Assembly: GCA_002352055.1 (NCBI GenBank)
Contig: DEHS01000061.1
Span: 193-18,150 of the forward strand
Source of the DNA: Legionellaceae bacterium UBA2794
GTDB lineage: Bacteria; Pseudomonadota; Gammaproteobacteria; Legionellales; Legionellaceae
Reading direction: 5' to 3'
DNA: 17,958 nucleotides
Shown: one piece after another, positions 8,587 to 15,408 of the stretch
Layout: every line of letters begins with the position of its first letter
How positions within the stretch are numbered: position 1 is the first letter of the stretch
Position numbers and translations under genes: made by a program
The notes under the pieces: model-generated
Database searches by the model: none
What the model was told of the DNA's origin: nothing
The model's input: the letters and a program-made list of their open reading frames with translations, nothing else

Positions 8587-8909
8587 TCTTTCTGCAAATA
8601 CTGAAGTTTATCCTTAACCTCTTCCCACTCTTTGGCATCAGCAGGTCCGTCTTTTTTAGCAGTGATATTCGGCCATACTTGTGACAGTTCAGCATTTAAC
8701 TCTTTAAACTGTATTTGATCCCCAGTTAAATCATCTTCAGAAACAATAGCATTAACCGGACATTCAGGTTCACAAAGTGCGCAATCGATGCATTCTTCAG
8801 GATGAATAACTAAAAAATTAGGTCCTTCATAGAAACAATCTACCGGACATACTTCAACACAATCTGTAAATTTACATTTAATACAACTTTCTGTAACCAC
8901 AAAAGTCAT
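8574..8909 (-). CDS. fdxA: Seven-iron ferredoxin FdxA (3Fe-4S plus 4Fe-4S)
   Basis: This is a small cytosolic electron carrier of 111 residues, very like Azotobacter ferredoxin I in both length and sequence. The pattern CIKCKFTDCVEVCPVDC gives Cys9, Cys12, Cys17, Cys21 and Cys25, and CIDCALCEPECP gives Cys40, Cys43, Cys46 and Cys50. By analogy with FdI, Cys9, Cys17 and Cys50 hold the 3Fe-4S cluster, and Cys21, Cys40, Cys43 and Cys46 the 4Fe-4S cluster. The characteristic EGPNFLVIHP and QVWPNIT segments are present. It is the first gene of the five-gene minus-strand operon, with an AAAGGG Shine-Dalgarno about 9 nt before the ATG. The redox partner is not evident from the window. Confidence 0.96.
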   Translation of the reverse strand: MTFVVTESCIKCKFTDCVEVCPVDCFYEGPNFLVIHPEECIDCALCEPECPVNAIVSEDDLTGDQIQFKELNAELSQVWPNITAKKDGPADAKEWEEVKDKLQYLQKEWQK

Positions 8910-9216
8910 AACAAAGCCCTTTAGTAACCAATGAAATGGGTGTTATTAAAGCATAAAATACCCTTATTAAGATAGAGGATGAGCTAATTTCCTTAATTTT
9001 TCCATTGTTTTATTTTTAAACACTAATTCATAAGTTTATAAAATAATCATATAGTTAACTCTTGCCGGCCATCAAAAGCTCAATATAATTACTTAGTGCC
9101 CATAAAATGCGCTTGCGTTTGTAATTAAATTATGTTAATTTTGTTTAAAATTTACACAGGGACTTGTATGCACAAATTCAATTTTTATTAACCTAGCTGT
9201 TTTAGGAGTTGTAAAT
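8910..9216. promoter_or_regulatory. Divergent AT-rich control region between fdxA and the kinase-like gene
   Basis: These 307 bases contain no credible gene. They must hold the promoters for the fdxA operon (leftward) and the kinase-like gene (rightward). I see no promoter close to consensus for fdxA. On the right side there is a TTAA array at 9125-9148 (separate entry) and a good GGAG ribosome site before the ATG at 9217. Confidence 0.55.
9125..9148 (+). promoter_or_regulatory. Three TTAA motifs at exact 10-bp spacing (possible regulator box)
   Basis: TTAA begins at 9125, 9135 and 9145, each followed by an A/T run, so the motifs lie on the same face of the helix about 70-90 bp before the start codon. 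The Legionella PmrA box, which controls many Dot/Icm effector genes, is a tandem TTAAT-type repeat with an 11-bp period as I recall it. These motifs resemble that box but are one base closer. AT-rich DNA makes TTAA frequent, so this is a weak candidate operator. Confidence 0.3.
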
Positions 9217-11784
9217 ATGGCACTAACGCTTCCTCCACGTAAGTTTAAAGAACTATTCGAATTAGTGGGTAAATTCAACAGTGTGCCTGAAGACGATCCA
9301 ATTCATCACATATTTTTGCTCCAAAAAATAATTTACCTGGTTAATAAGACAAAATATGATGCTGATTTATATAAGTGGGTTAATGACTCCGAACTGTTCA
9401 GTTTATCAGCTAACTTAAAATTATATTCCGTCGATCCATGTCATGACTTTTATTTGAAGGGCATACATTTTGCCCAAGCTGTGGCTGAGTATTCCGGGGA
9501 ATCAGTCATCGTCGAAGCCAAAGAAGCTTCTCAAGACCAGTTTAATGCTCTGTTAAAAGAAAATATGGATCTATTGAATAATTCTTTTGAATCCTCCAGA
9601 GAAAAATACATCGCTAACAGCTTAAAAATCAGTGCCATCATTCAGGCAAATTCTAATATCAGAGATCTTATAGAAAATCACACCAGGGTTTTAAATTTAG
9701 CCTATCCCAAAATTAGAGCAATTAAAAATGAGCCTGTTCCTAAACAGTCGAAAAAACAAATCCCAACATTTTTTAATACCGAGCCACTTGGCAAACAAGT
9801 CAATAATCAGAACTATAAATTACAAATTAATGATGAAGAATATATATTCAGAATAGAAGATCGTTCTGAATTAGGATTGGAGCAAACTTTACATTTTCTG
9901 CCAATTTCTAAATATTTTGTTAAGGAATTTGCTGTATTCATGATGGTATTTAATCATGAAAATAAAATTGAATATCGACCGGTTGTTTTGAGTCAATTAG
10001 CAAATCAGGGAAGCTTAAGAGATGTAGCACAGAATCTTAGAATAAAAAATCGTATAAGAGACGTAGCGCCTCAAACAGCACATTATTTTGAACAACTGGC
10101 TGATTTTTGCGCCCAGCTCATTGAGTCCAAAGTCTATCATCCAGATATTAAACTCACTAATTTCCTGGCCCATAATAATCGAGTTTTAATTAGTGATCGA
10201 AAAACCTTAATTACCGAGGAAAACCCTCGCGTTCTTCAGGTTCGTAGCAGTCCCCTTTATGCTCCTGAAGAATATAAAAAGTGCATAAATCCTCAAGGGG
10301 ATGGCTTCAACTATTTAGCTGCTTTTAGAACTAAAGTTACTATGCCAGAATTCATGGCTTATCAGCTGGGTATGGCTTTACGAGAATTTCTGATATTAAG
10401 TCAGTTTGAGAAATTACCTGATGAGTTTCTGAATCCCTCACGCTCACCAGCATCATTTTTTACCAAGCCCTCACCTGCAATTATTAATCTATCGCTGCTA
10501 TCTCAAGAGCTGATGAGAGAAGATCCAACTAAAAGATTAAGCATTACCCAATTTAAAAATTTGTTAAAATATCGAAATGAGCCTGTTGAGTTATTTTATT
10601 CAAGAATAGAAAAAGAAATCCCAACAGCAACCTTGGGAGTTGATATCGATGCTGATGTGAATGAAATTAATGCCTTGTTAGTGTCTCCTTACAATGGAAA
10701 AGATTTATTAGATAAAGCTAACATAATTTTTGATAAGGTTACCAACAGAGATACCCAAGAAACCCGTTTAGTCAGGCTTGCTGAGAAATTAGCAGATAAA
10801 ACGTTTAAAGAATGTTCAGTGCCTTTTTTTAAAAAGGTCTCTAAGTCAATTGAAAGCGCATTATTAAATGAGGATTGGAAGAAAGCACCATGGCACCGCA
10901 AATTCCTCCACTTAATAACTTTCACATCATACCGGGTTGATAGGGTAACCAGTCCTGCCCATATACGACTTAAAAAAATAGAAATCGATACTTCAGAGTT
11001 TCAAAGGTATATGCCTCAGCTAAGTTTCATTAGGAATGAAGCCATCAGTAAATTGTTAGGAACTACTGAAAGTGTGAATTTTGCAGATTTTCTCATGAGC
11101 CATCAGGATAAAATTTATCCAAATAGCGCTAGCAACTCTTTGTCTTCTCAAGCTCCGAGTAATAGCCAAACACAATCTTTTGCTTCGAATACTCTATTGA
11201 TTGATTCAAACTCTGCGGCGTCAAATAAAGGGACTGCCACGCTTCAGGCACAGACCATGTTTATGAACACATCAAGTGCTCCCAACAATAAGTCTACCAA
11301 TATGAATACCACCGTAATAAATACTAACAACACAACAAACTCAGCAGGCACGAGTTCTATGATTGTTAAAGATACTCCTGTTGTTACTATGGAGGTTAAA
11401 TCTATTCCTGAAAATAAAGCTCACGTTGAAAAAACTGATACAGAGGCTAATACCTTTAAAAACAATACTAATATAAATGGCAACACACCTAAAACATCAA
11501 CTAATTCACCCCAGCTTATTAAGAATAAATTACTACAAGTGCCCGGGAATCCAAAAGTTAGCCCTCTAAAGCAAATAAGCCCAAATGCTAACGCGTTAGT
11601 TAATAATCCCAACTCGATTAAGACCACTATAAATACAGGCAATACACCTGAGGTTGGGGAGAAGAAAGCACAGCAAGCCAATTGCTTTTTTATTAAAACC
11701 AGGAAAAACAGAGTACACGTCAACAAAGTATTTAAAAGTGACACTATAGAAAAAGACGCGAGCCAAAAAAGAATAAATCCATAA
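9217..11784 (+). CDS. Eukaryotic-like protein kinase-fold protein, candidate Dot/Icm effector
   Basis: This 855-residue protein has an ATG preceded by GGAG at about 8 nt. Residues 1-170 are helical and unrecognised. A kinase-like domain spans about 195-455: a beta-3-like IFRIEDR with Arg212 where the VAIK lysine would be, YHPDIKLTN (307-315) as the catalytic loop with Asp310, Lys312 and Asn315, ISDRK (325-329) in place of DFG with Asp327 kept, YAPEEY (348-353) as the APE motif, and DPTKR (436-440) near the domain end. A helical region to about 630 follows, then roughly 190 residues rich in Asn, Ser and Thr, and a polar charged C-terminus (KDASQKRINP). No signal peptide or membrane helix is seen. 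Size, eukaryotic-like domain and low-complexity tail fit a type IV-secreted Legionella effector; secretion is inference. Whether the Arg212 enzyme phosphorylates, does other chemistry, or is a pseudokinase cannot be told here. Confidence 0.72.
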   Translation: MALTLPPRKFKELFELVGKFNSVPEDDPIHHIFLLQKIIYLVNKTKYDADLYKWVNDSELFSLSANLKLYSVDPCHDFYLKGIHFAQAVAEYSGESVIVEAKEASQDQFNALLKENMDLLNNSFESSREKYIANSLKISAIIQANSNIRDLIENHTRVLNLAYPKIRAIKNEPVPKQSKKQIPTFFNTEPLGKQVNNQNYKLQINDEEYIFRIEDRSELGLEQTLHFLPISKYFVKEFAVFMMVFNHENKIEYRPVVLSQLANQGSLRDVAQNLRIKNRIRDVAPQTAHYFEQLADFCAQLIESKVYHPDIKLTNFLAHNNRVLISDRKTLITEENPRVLQVRSSPLYAPEEYKKCINPQGDGFNYLAAFRTKVTMPEFMAYQLGMALREFLILSQFEKLPDEFLNPSRSPASFFTKPSPAIINLSLLSQELMREDPTKRLSITQFKNLLKYRNEPVELFYSRIEKEIPTATLGVDIDADVNEINALLVSPYNGKDLLDKANIIFDKVTNRDTQETRLVRLAEKLADKTFKECSVPFFKKVSKSIESALLNEDWKKAPWHRKFLHLITFTSYRVDRVTSPAHIRLKKIEIDTSEFQRYMPQLSFIRNEAISKLLGTTESVNFADFLMSHQDKIYPNSASNSLSSQAPSNSQTQSFASNTLLIDSNSAASNKGTATLQAQTMFMNTSSAPNNKSTNMNTTVINTNNTTNSAGTSSMIVKDTPVVTMEVKSIPENKAHVEKTDTEANTFKNNTNINGNTPKTSTNSPQLIKNKLLQVPGNPKVSPLKQISPNANALVNNPNSIKTTINTGNTPEVGEKKAQQANCFFIKTRKNRVHVNKVFKSDTIEKDASQKRINP

Positions 11785-11822
11785 TTCAGTTTATGCTTGA
11801 AGTCCTCACAAATAAACAATAT

Positions 11823-11842
11823 TCCGCGAACTTGTTCGCGGA
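11823..11842. terminator. Perfect GC-rich hairpin after the kinase-like gene
   Basis: TCCGCGAAC, a TT centre and GTTCGCGGA form a perfect 9-bp inverted repeat 38 bp after the stop codon, in otherwise AT-rich DNA. The position fits a transcription terminator, but the following bases (GTCATCAATG) contain no T-run, so it could instead be an mRNA-stabilising hairpin or a dispersed palindrome. Confidence 0.45.
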
Positions 11843-12042
11843 GTCATCAATGTCTTGTTCTTTATATATCATGAATAAATTCGGATTATCGTAATCAAGT
11901 ACCGTCTTGTTTCAATATTTTAATTACTTGTCACTTTATATTTTCAAATTCAAAAATAAAAAAATCCCATATTTTTCACCAATTTGTAAAACAAAGTCTA
12001 TAGTTATAAATAAGTCGAGTTGTATTTAAAAGGATAGTGCCA

Positions 12043-12312
12043 GTGGATGGTGAATTGATTAAATGGATTTTTTTGCGCTATATGCCCAACAATTCATTTT
12101 TAACTTCTGCAAATGCAGGCTTTTATAATATTGCACGGTATTTAATGCTGCAAGTAAATATCCCTGCCCATCATGTTTCCCTTAAACATAGGAAATATAA
12201 ACGATCCTTAGAACGACAAGTTCCTCATTCTCAGGTTAAACATACAGTAAATGATGCTACAGTAAGTAATAATATTAATTATATTGAAAGTATGACGATA
12301 GGGACTATCTGA
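12043..12312 (+). CDS. Small hypothetical protein, about 89 aa
   Basis: I do not recognise this frame. A GTG at 12043 is the better start, about 9 nt after AAAAGG; a GTG at 12037 lies too close to that site. The product begins VDGELIKWIFLRYMP and is basic in the middle (HRKYKRSLERQ), with no membrane helix and no known motif. It ends 25 bp before the start of the PilZ gene, so the two could be co-transcribed. The low complexity of its last third and the non-ATG start leave open that it is not a real gene. Confidence 0.4.
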   Translation: MDGELIKWIFLRYMPNNSFLTSANAGFYNIARYLMLQVNIPAHHVSLKHRKYKRSLERQVPHSQVKHTVNDATVSNNINYIESMTIGTI

Positions 12313-12337
12313 TTACATTGCATATTATGGAGTGATT

Positions 12338-12895
12338 ATGCCAATACATGAACGGCGTCAACATTTTCGCATCGATGATCATATATATTTCGATTATCGT
12401 GTCGTAGCTCCGGGAGAGTTTTGCTCGGATTTGTCTATTACCAACCAGCTTTTAGGTACTAATGGGCAAAAATATATGGAAGCGGCGCAATACTTTCAAA
12501 ACATTGACTACGAGCTATCCGAGTTGACCCAGGCCATAGGCATCAAAGAACCGGCCTTAGCGCATTATCTCAACCTCTTAAATGCGAAAATTGATTATTT
12601 ATCCCGTCAAATGTTAATGGCCGGAAAAATTCAATTGCGAAAGGTTAATATAAGCCTTGGTGGAATGGCCTTCAAAACGCCCGAGCTGCTTAAAGAAAAA
12701 ACGAATTTAAAAATTGTCATTTACACTAAACCTAAAATGATTCCCATAATTCTTGATGCCATGGTCGTATATAGTCAATACCAAAGTGAAGGTAATTATC
12801 GCACTTCCGTGGCTTTTGATGGCTTAACGGCTGATCAGGAGCAATTGCTTTCGCAACATATTTTACAGGCACAGGTTAAAAGTAGGGCTGATTAG
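12338..12895 (+). CDS. PilZ-domain protein, probable c-di-GMP receptor
   Basis: PilZ domains bind cyclic di-GMP through an RxxxR motif and a D/NxSxxG motif. Both are visible: RRQHFR (6-11, Arg7 and Arg11) and NISLGG (104-109). I choose the ATG at 12338 because GGAG lies 5 nt before it; an in-frame GTG at 12332 overlaps that site. The product has 185 residues. The two motifs are about 95 residues apart, where a simple PilZ domain has about 20-30; the insert (about 40-95) is helix-prone. A similar long helical insert is known in tetrameric PilZ proteins such as Xanthomonas XCC6012. The output, perhaps motility or virulence control, is unknown. Confidence 0.78.
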   Translation: MPIHERRQHFRIDDHIYFDYRVVAPGEFCSDLSITNQLLGTNGQKYMEAAQYFQNIDYELSELTQAIGIKEPALAHYLNLLNAKIDYLSRQMLMAGKIQLRKVNISLGGMAFKTPELLKEKTNLKIVIYTKPKMIPIILDAMVVYSQYQSEGNYRTSVAFDGLTADQEQLLSQHILQAQVKSRAD

Positions 12896-12906
12896 ACGCT
12901 TTTTTC

Positions 12907-12935
12907 TTGGACTCAATGAAGGATTCGCGCATAAT
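12907..12935 (+). promoter_or_regulatory. Possible sigma70 promoter for yggX-psuG
   Basis: A CATAAT -10 element (12930-12935) lies 17 bp after a weak TTGGAC -35 (12907-12912), about 30 bp before the yggX start. The -10 matches consensus at five of six positions, but the -35 at only three. Confidence 0.35.
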
Positions 12936-12964
12936 GAAGCACCTAAAATAGTTTAAGGCCTAAT

Positions 12965-13234
12965 ATGAGCAGAACCGTATTTTGTTGTAAGTTAAACCAG
13001 GAAGCAGAAGGCATGCAAAAAGCACCTTTTCCAGGACCCTTGGGCGAAAAAATCTATAATAACGTCTCAAAACAGGCCTGGAATATGTGGTTATCCCATC
13101 AAACCATGCTGATAAATGAATATCGCCTGAATCTGATTGAAGCAAAATCCCGCGATTTTTTAAAAGACGAACTGCAAAAATATTTCTTTGGTGAAGGCTC
13201 GGAAAAACCATCAGGATTTGTAGCAAAAGATTAA
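12965..13234 (+). CDS. yggX: Fe(2+)-trafficking / oxidative damage protection protein YggX
   Basis: YggX is a small cytosolic protein linked to protection of Fe-S clusters and to iron trafficking under oxidative stress. The protein begins MSRTVFC with the family's conserved Cys7, then EAEGMQKAPFPGPLG, KIYNNVSKQAW and a TMLINEYRLN segment, all hallmarks of the family. At 89 residues it matches the usual length of about 90. AAGG precedes the ATG by about 7 nt. It is followed after 10 bp by psuG in the same direction, and its stop overlaps the psuG ribosome site, which suggests an operon. No abnormality is seen. Confidence 0.95.
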   Translation: MSRTVFCCKLNQEAEGMQKAPFPGPLGEKIYNNVSKQAWNMWLSHQTMLINEYRLNLIEAKSRDFLKDELQKYFFGEGSEKPSGFVAKD

Positions 13235-13244
13235 GGACGACATT

Positions 13245-14183
13245 ATGTATCATGATTTGTTGCACATTAATGATGAAGTCACCGAAGCCATTCAAAGCAA
13301 TAAACCAATTGTTGCGCTCGAGTCGACCATAATTTCTCATGGAATGCCCTATCCTGATAATATTACTACCGCTTTGGAGGTTGAGGCGATTATTCGTGCT
13401 CAAGGGGCTATTCCGGCAACAATTGCACTTTATCAAGGCAAAATTCATGTTGGTTTAGATGAAAAAGATATGGAACGTCTGGCAAAGGATAACGATGTGG
13501 TTAAAGCATCACGTCGTGATATTGCCTATGTTTTAAGTCGGAAAATGACAGCGAGTACAACCGTTGCTGCCACTATGTTTTGCGCACACCTTGCTAACTT
13601 ACCGTTATTTGTCACTGGGGGTATTGGCGGGGTACATCAGGAAGTGGGTCATAATTTTGATATTTCAGCGGATTTAATAGAGTTGTCGATTACACCAGTC
13701 ACTGTTATCTGCTCTGGTGCCAAATCTATTCTTGACTTGCCTAAAACGCTTGAAGTACTGGAAACCCATGGAGTCCCAGTTGTTGGCTTTGCAACAGATG
13801 AATTCCCGGCCTTTTACAGCCGTTCAAGTGGTATTCCTGTCTTGCATCGTTTAGATTCAGCTGAGGAAGTTGCAGAGTTAATGACTTTTCAAAGGCAATT
13901 GAAAATGCATAACGGTATCGTGATTGCAAACCCCATCCCTTTTGAGGCAGAAATTTCTGACTCTGAAATAAGTCCCTTCATCCAACAGGCTCACCAGGAA
14001 GCAAAACAAATTAATGGTCAAGCAGTAACTCCCTTTTTACTGAAACGAATTGCAGAGCTCACTGCTGGCAAGAGCCTGGAAGCAAATATAGAATTGATTA
14101 AAAGCAATGCATTTCTTGGCGCTCAGATTGCAATTGCATATCAGAAAAAATTATTTTCAAAAAAAACACCAACAAACTCTTGA
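13245..14183 (+). CDS. psuG: Pseudouridine-5'-phosphate glycosidase
   Basis: PsuG reversibly cleaves pseudouridine 5'-phosphate to uracil and ribose 5-phosphate, the second step of pseudouridine breakdown. The 312 residues match the family length (about 300-315). Signature segments are VALESTIISHGMPYP (23-37, with Glu26), VVKASRRD (86-93, Lys88, equivalent to the covalent lysine), VTGGIGGVH (123-131), FDISADL (138-144, metal-binding region), CSGAKSILDLP and NPIP. Active-site equivalences are my alignment from memory of the E. coli enzyme. AAGGA lies 8 nt before the ATG. No psuK kinase gene is in the window, so the pathway partner must be elsewhere or absent. Its stop overlaps the -35 of the tRNA-Phe promoter. 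Confidence 0.95.
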   Translation: MYHDLLHINDEVTEAIQSNKPIVALESTIISHGMPYPDNITTALEVEAIIRAQGAIPATIALYQGKIHVGLDEKDMERLAKDNDVVKASRRDIAYVLSRKMTASTTVAATMFCAHLANLPLFVTGGIGGVHQEVGHNFDISADLIELSITPVTVICSGAKSILDLPKTLEVLETHGVPVVGFATDEFPAFYSRSSGIPVLHRLDSAEEVAELMTFQRQLKMHNGIVIANPIPFEAEISDSEISPFIQQAHQEAKQINGQAVTPFLLKRIAELTAGKSLEANIELIKSNAFLGAQIAIAYQKKLFSKKTPTNS

Positions 14184-14208
14184 CTCAAAATCCGGCTTAG
14201 AGTCTAAT
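14180..14208 (+). promoter_or_regulatory. Sigma70 promoter of tRNA-Phe
   Basis: TTGACT (14180-14185), a 17-bp spacer and TCTAAT (14203-14208) form a near-consensus promoter. Transcription would start near 14215, about 6 bp before the mature tRNA, so little 5' leader needs trimming. The -35 element overlaps the psuG stop codon. Confidence 0.75.
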
Positions 14209-14220
14209 AGCAACCCTTGG

Positions 14221-14296
14221 GGCCAGATAGCTCAGTCGGTAGAGCAGAGGATTGAAAATCCTCGTGTCGGTGGTTCGATTCCGCCTCTGGCCACCA
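14221..14296 (+). tRNA. tRNA-Phe (GAA)
   Basis: This 76-nt cloverleaf has acceptor arms GGCCAGA and TCTGGCC, a D arm GCTC/GAGC, an anticodon stem GAGGA/TCCTC with loop TTGAAAA (anticodon GAA at 14254-14256), a 5-nt variable loop, and a T arm GGTGG/CCGCC around TTCGATT. The CCA end is encoded (14294-14296). It marks the border between conserved genes on the left and accessory DNA on the right. Confidence 0.97.
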
Positions 14297-14322
14297 TGTA
14301 AATCTAGGACTTACATGGTGGC
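14290..14322. repeat. 12-bp inverted repeat that includes the tRNA-Phe 3' end
   Basis: GCCACCATGTAA (14290-14301) and TTACATGGTGGC (14311-14322) are exact complements separated by 9 bp. The left arm contains the encoded CCA and the last acceptor bases. No T-run follows, so it is a poor terminator. It may be a partial inverted copy of the tRNA end left by recombination, or a structure affecting 3' processing. Confidence 0.7.
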
Positions 14323-14353
14323 GATCCAAAATCAAAAGAAACTAAAGAAAAAA

Positions 14354-14371
14354 TGTAACCAGTTTGTAACC
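14354..14371 (+). repeat. Two TGTAACC direct repeats, 11 bp apart
   Basis: TGTAACC occurs at 14354-14360 and 14365-14371, shortly after tRNA-Phe. Such short phased repeats beside a tRNA resemble arm-type binding sites of tyrosine integrases. The rest of the 14323-14536 spacer is AT-rich and carries no recognisable gene. Confidence 0.4.
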
Positions 14372-14536
14372 CCATTTCTTGTATTTTTAAACTAAATTCA
14401 ACTTAAAGAAAGCTCACCCCTATTTTTTAAAACCTCTTGATCTTAAGCATTTGAGCCGAACAACCAAAAACATTATATAAGGTCTGTTTTAGATTTAAAC
14501 TATAATGTAAAGAGGTATAAAGAATAGAGCCCAAAA

Positions 14537-15127
14537 ATGTGTTTAAAAGATAAATTCATTTTTATTGAAACTCAGTTAAATGAAAACGTAAAAAATACAG
14601 AAAAAGAATTCATCGAAAGTTATAATGTTATTACTCGACAACAAGCCGCCAAAGGAATGCTTGCTAGTGGTAATACTATTGTGATGATAAGAGATGCTGC
14701 GGTTAGTTCCTATAAGAAATCATCCGAAGAGACTAAAAATCTTATATTAGAAATTTTTAACGGAAAAGATAATAAAGTATACACGTGCTTAGGCACAAAT
14801 AGGTTAAAAAAAATATTTAAAGATTACAAAATTACATTGCAAGAACATTTAGAGACAGAGCTTAATAAAAAATTACTCTCGCCTGCTGCAGGTGGTAGTA
14901 CACTTCTACCGGCCAAAAACCAAGTACAGGAAGAAATGAAATCTACACTTAAGGGTATTTATAATGAAAATACCTTAAAATTCAACTCAAAACTATCAGG
15001 AATCAAGAGAACTAGCTGGCACACATCTTGGTTATTTAAACAGGCAACAACAATAATAATATCAGCCATTACCTTAACTTTTACCACAATAATAACTTAT
15101 CTTTTAACAAAGCATTACTTGTCCTAG
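14537..15127 (+). CDS. Hypothetical protein with C-terminal membrane anchor
   Basis: The 196-residue product is not one I recognise. About 170 residues are charged, Lys/Glu-rich and helix-prone, with no signal peptide. One hydrophobic segment (about 169-190, TIIISAITLTFTTIITYLL) sits just before the short tail TKHYLS, so the protein would be C-tail anchored with its bulk in the cytosol. A TATAAT lies at 14501-14506 with a poor -35, and AGAG precedes the ATG by about 7 nt. It is the first gene after tRNA-Phe in AT-rich accessory DNA. In Legionella such a layout could fit a small effector targeted to host membranes, but nothing proves this. Confidence 0.6.
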   Translation: MCLKDKFIFIETQLNENVKNTEKEFIESYNVITRQQAAKGMLASGNTIVMIRDAAVSSYKKSSEETKNLILEIFNGKDNKVYTCLGTNRLKKIFKDYKITLQEHLETELNKKLLSPAAGGSTLLPAKNQVQEEMKSTLKGIYNENTLKFNSKLSGIKRTSWHTSWLFKQATTIIISAITLTFTTIITYLLTKHYLS

Positions 15128-15133
15128 TTATTT

Positions 15134-15323
15134 TTAAACCCCCTTCTTCATCTCGTTAAGGTATGCAAGCAGCTTTTTCACCGGTGGATCAATTTCGTCT
15201 GCGGGTATAATAACATTATCATCAGGTTGGAATGTCACCATATCAATATCATGCAAACCCACGTCCCATGCATCCCTCACATAAAATTTATGCTTAAGAA
15301 TAGCTAAGTCCATTTTAAACTCT
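15134..15323 (-). pseudogene. C-terminal gene fragment fused to repeat DNA, unknown family
   Basis: The last 62 codons of a minus-strand open frame that extends to 15475 read like real protein (KHKFYVRDAWDVGLHDIDMV through KKLLAYLNEMKKGV). The family is not recognised. Upstream in this frame come the palindromic repeat (15324-15408) and then the integrase remnant read in the wrong frame, so the apparent 113-residue product starting at 15475 is a chimera. I call it a 3' remnant whose original start was lost. An expressed fusion cannot be excluded. Confidence 0.5.
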
Positions 15324-15408
15324 AGCGAGTAGGTTGGGTCATTTGACCCAACAAATAATCTATCAAACCTCTCCAAATGTTGGGTCAAAATGACCCAACC
15401 TACTCGCT
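15324..15408. repeat. Nested palindromic element (30/31-bp inverted arms, 24-bp loop)
   Basis: The left arm (15324-15353) reads AGCGAGTAGGTTGGGTC, then ATTTGACCCAACA. The right arm (15378-15408) is its complement with one extra base. Each arm is itself a palindrome (GTTGGGTC against GACCCAAC). The form resembles MITE- or REP-type dispersed elements containing TAGGTTGGGT. It interrupts the integrase remnant exactly at the right arm. Confidence 0.8.

Noticed and set aside
11421..11819. 132-codon hydrophobic minus-strand frame
   Set aside because: It is antisense to the Asn/Thr-rich tail; reverse reading of AAC/AAT/ACT codons yields a falsely hydrophobic Val/Leu-rich product.
12960..13448. 162-codon minus-strand frame over yggX and psuG
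   Set aside because: Both plus-strand genes there are clear family members; the antisense product has no recognisable domain.
14107..14301. 64-codon plus-strand frame running through tRNA-Phe
   Set aside because: It overlaps the end of psuG and the whole tRNA, so it is not a protein gene.
15324..15408. CRISPR-like interpretation of the repeated arms
   Set aside because: There are only two arms, in inverted orientation, with no series of regularly spaced direct repeats and no cas genes.
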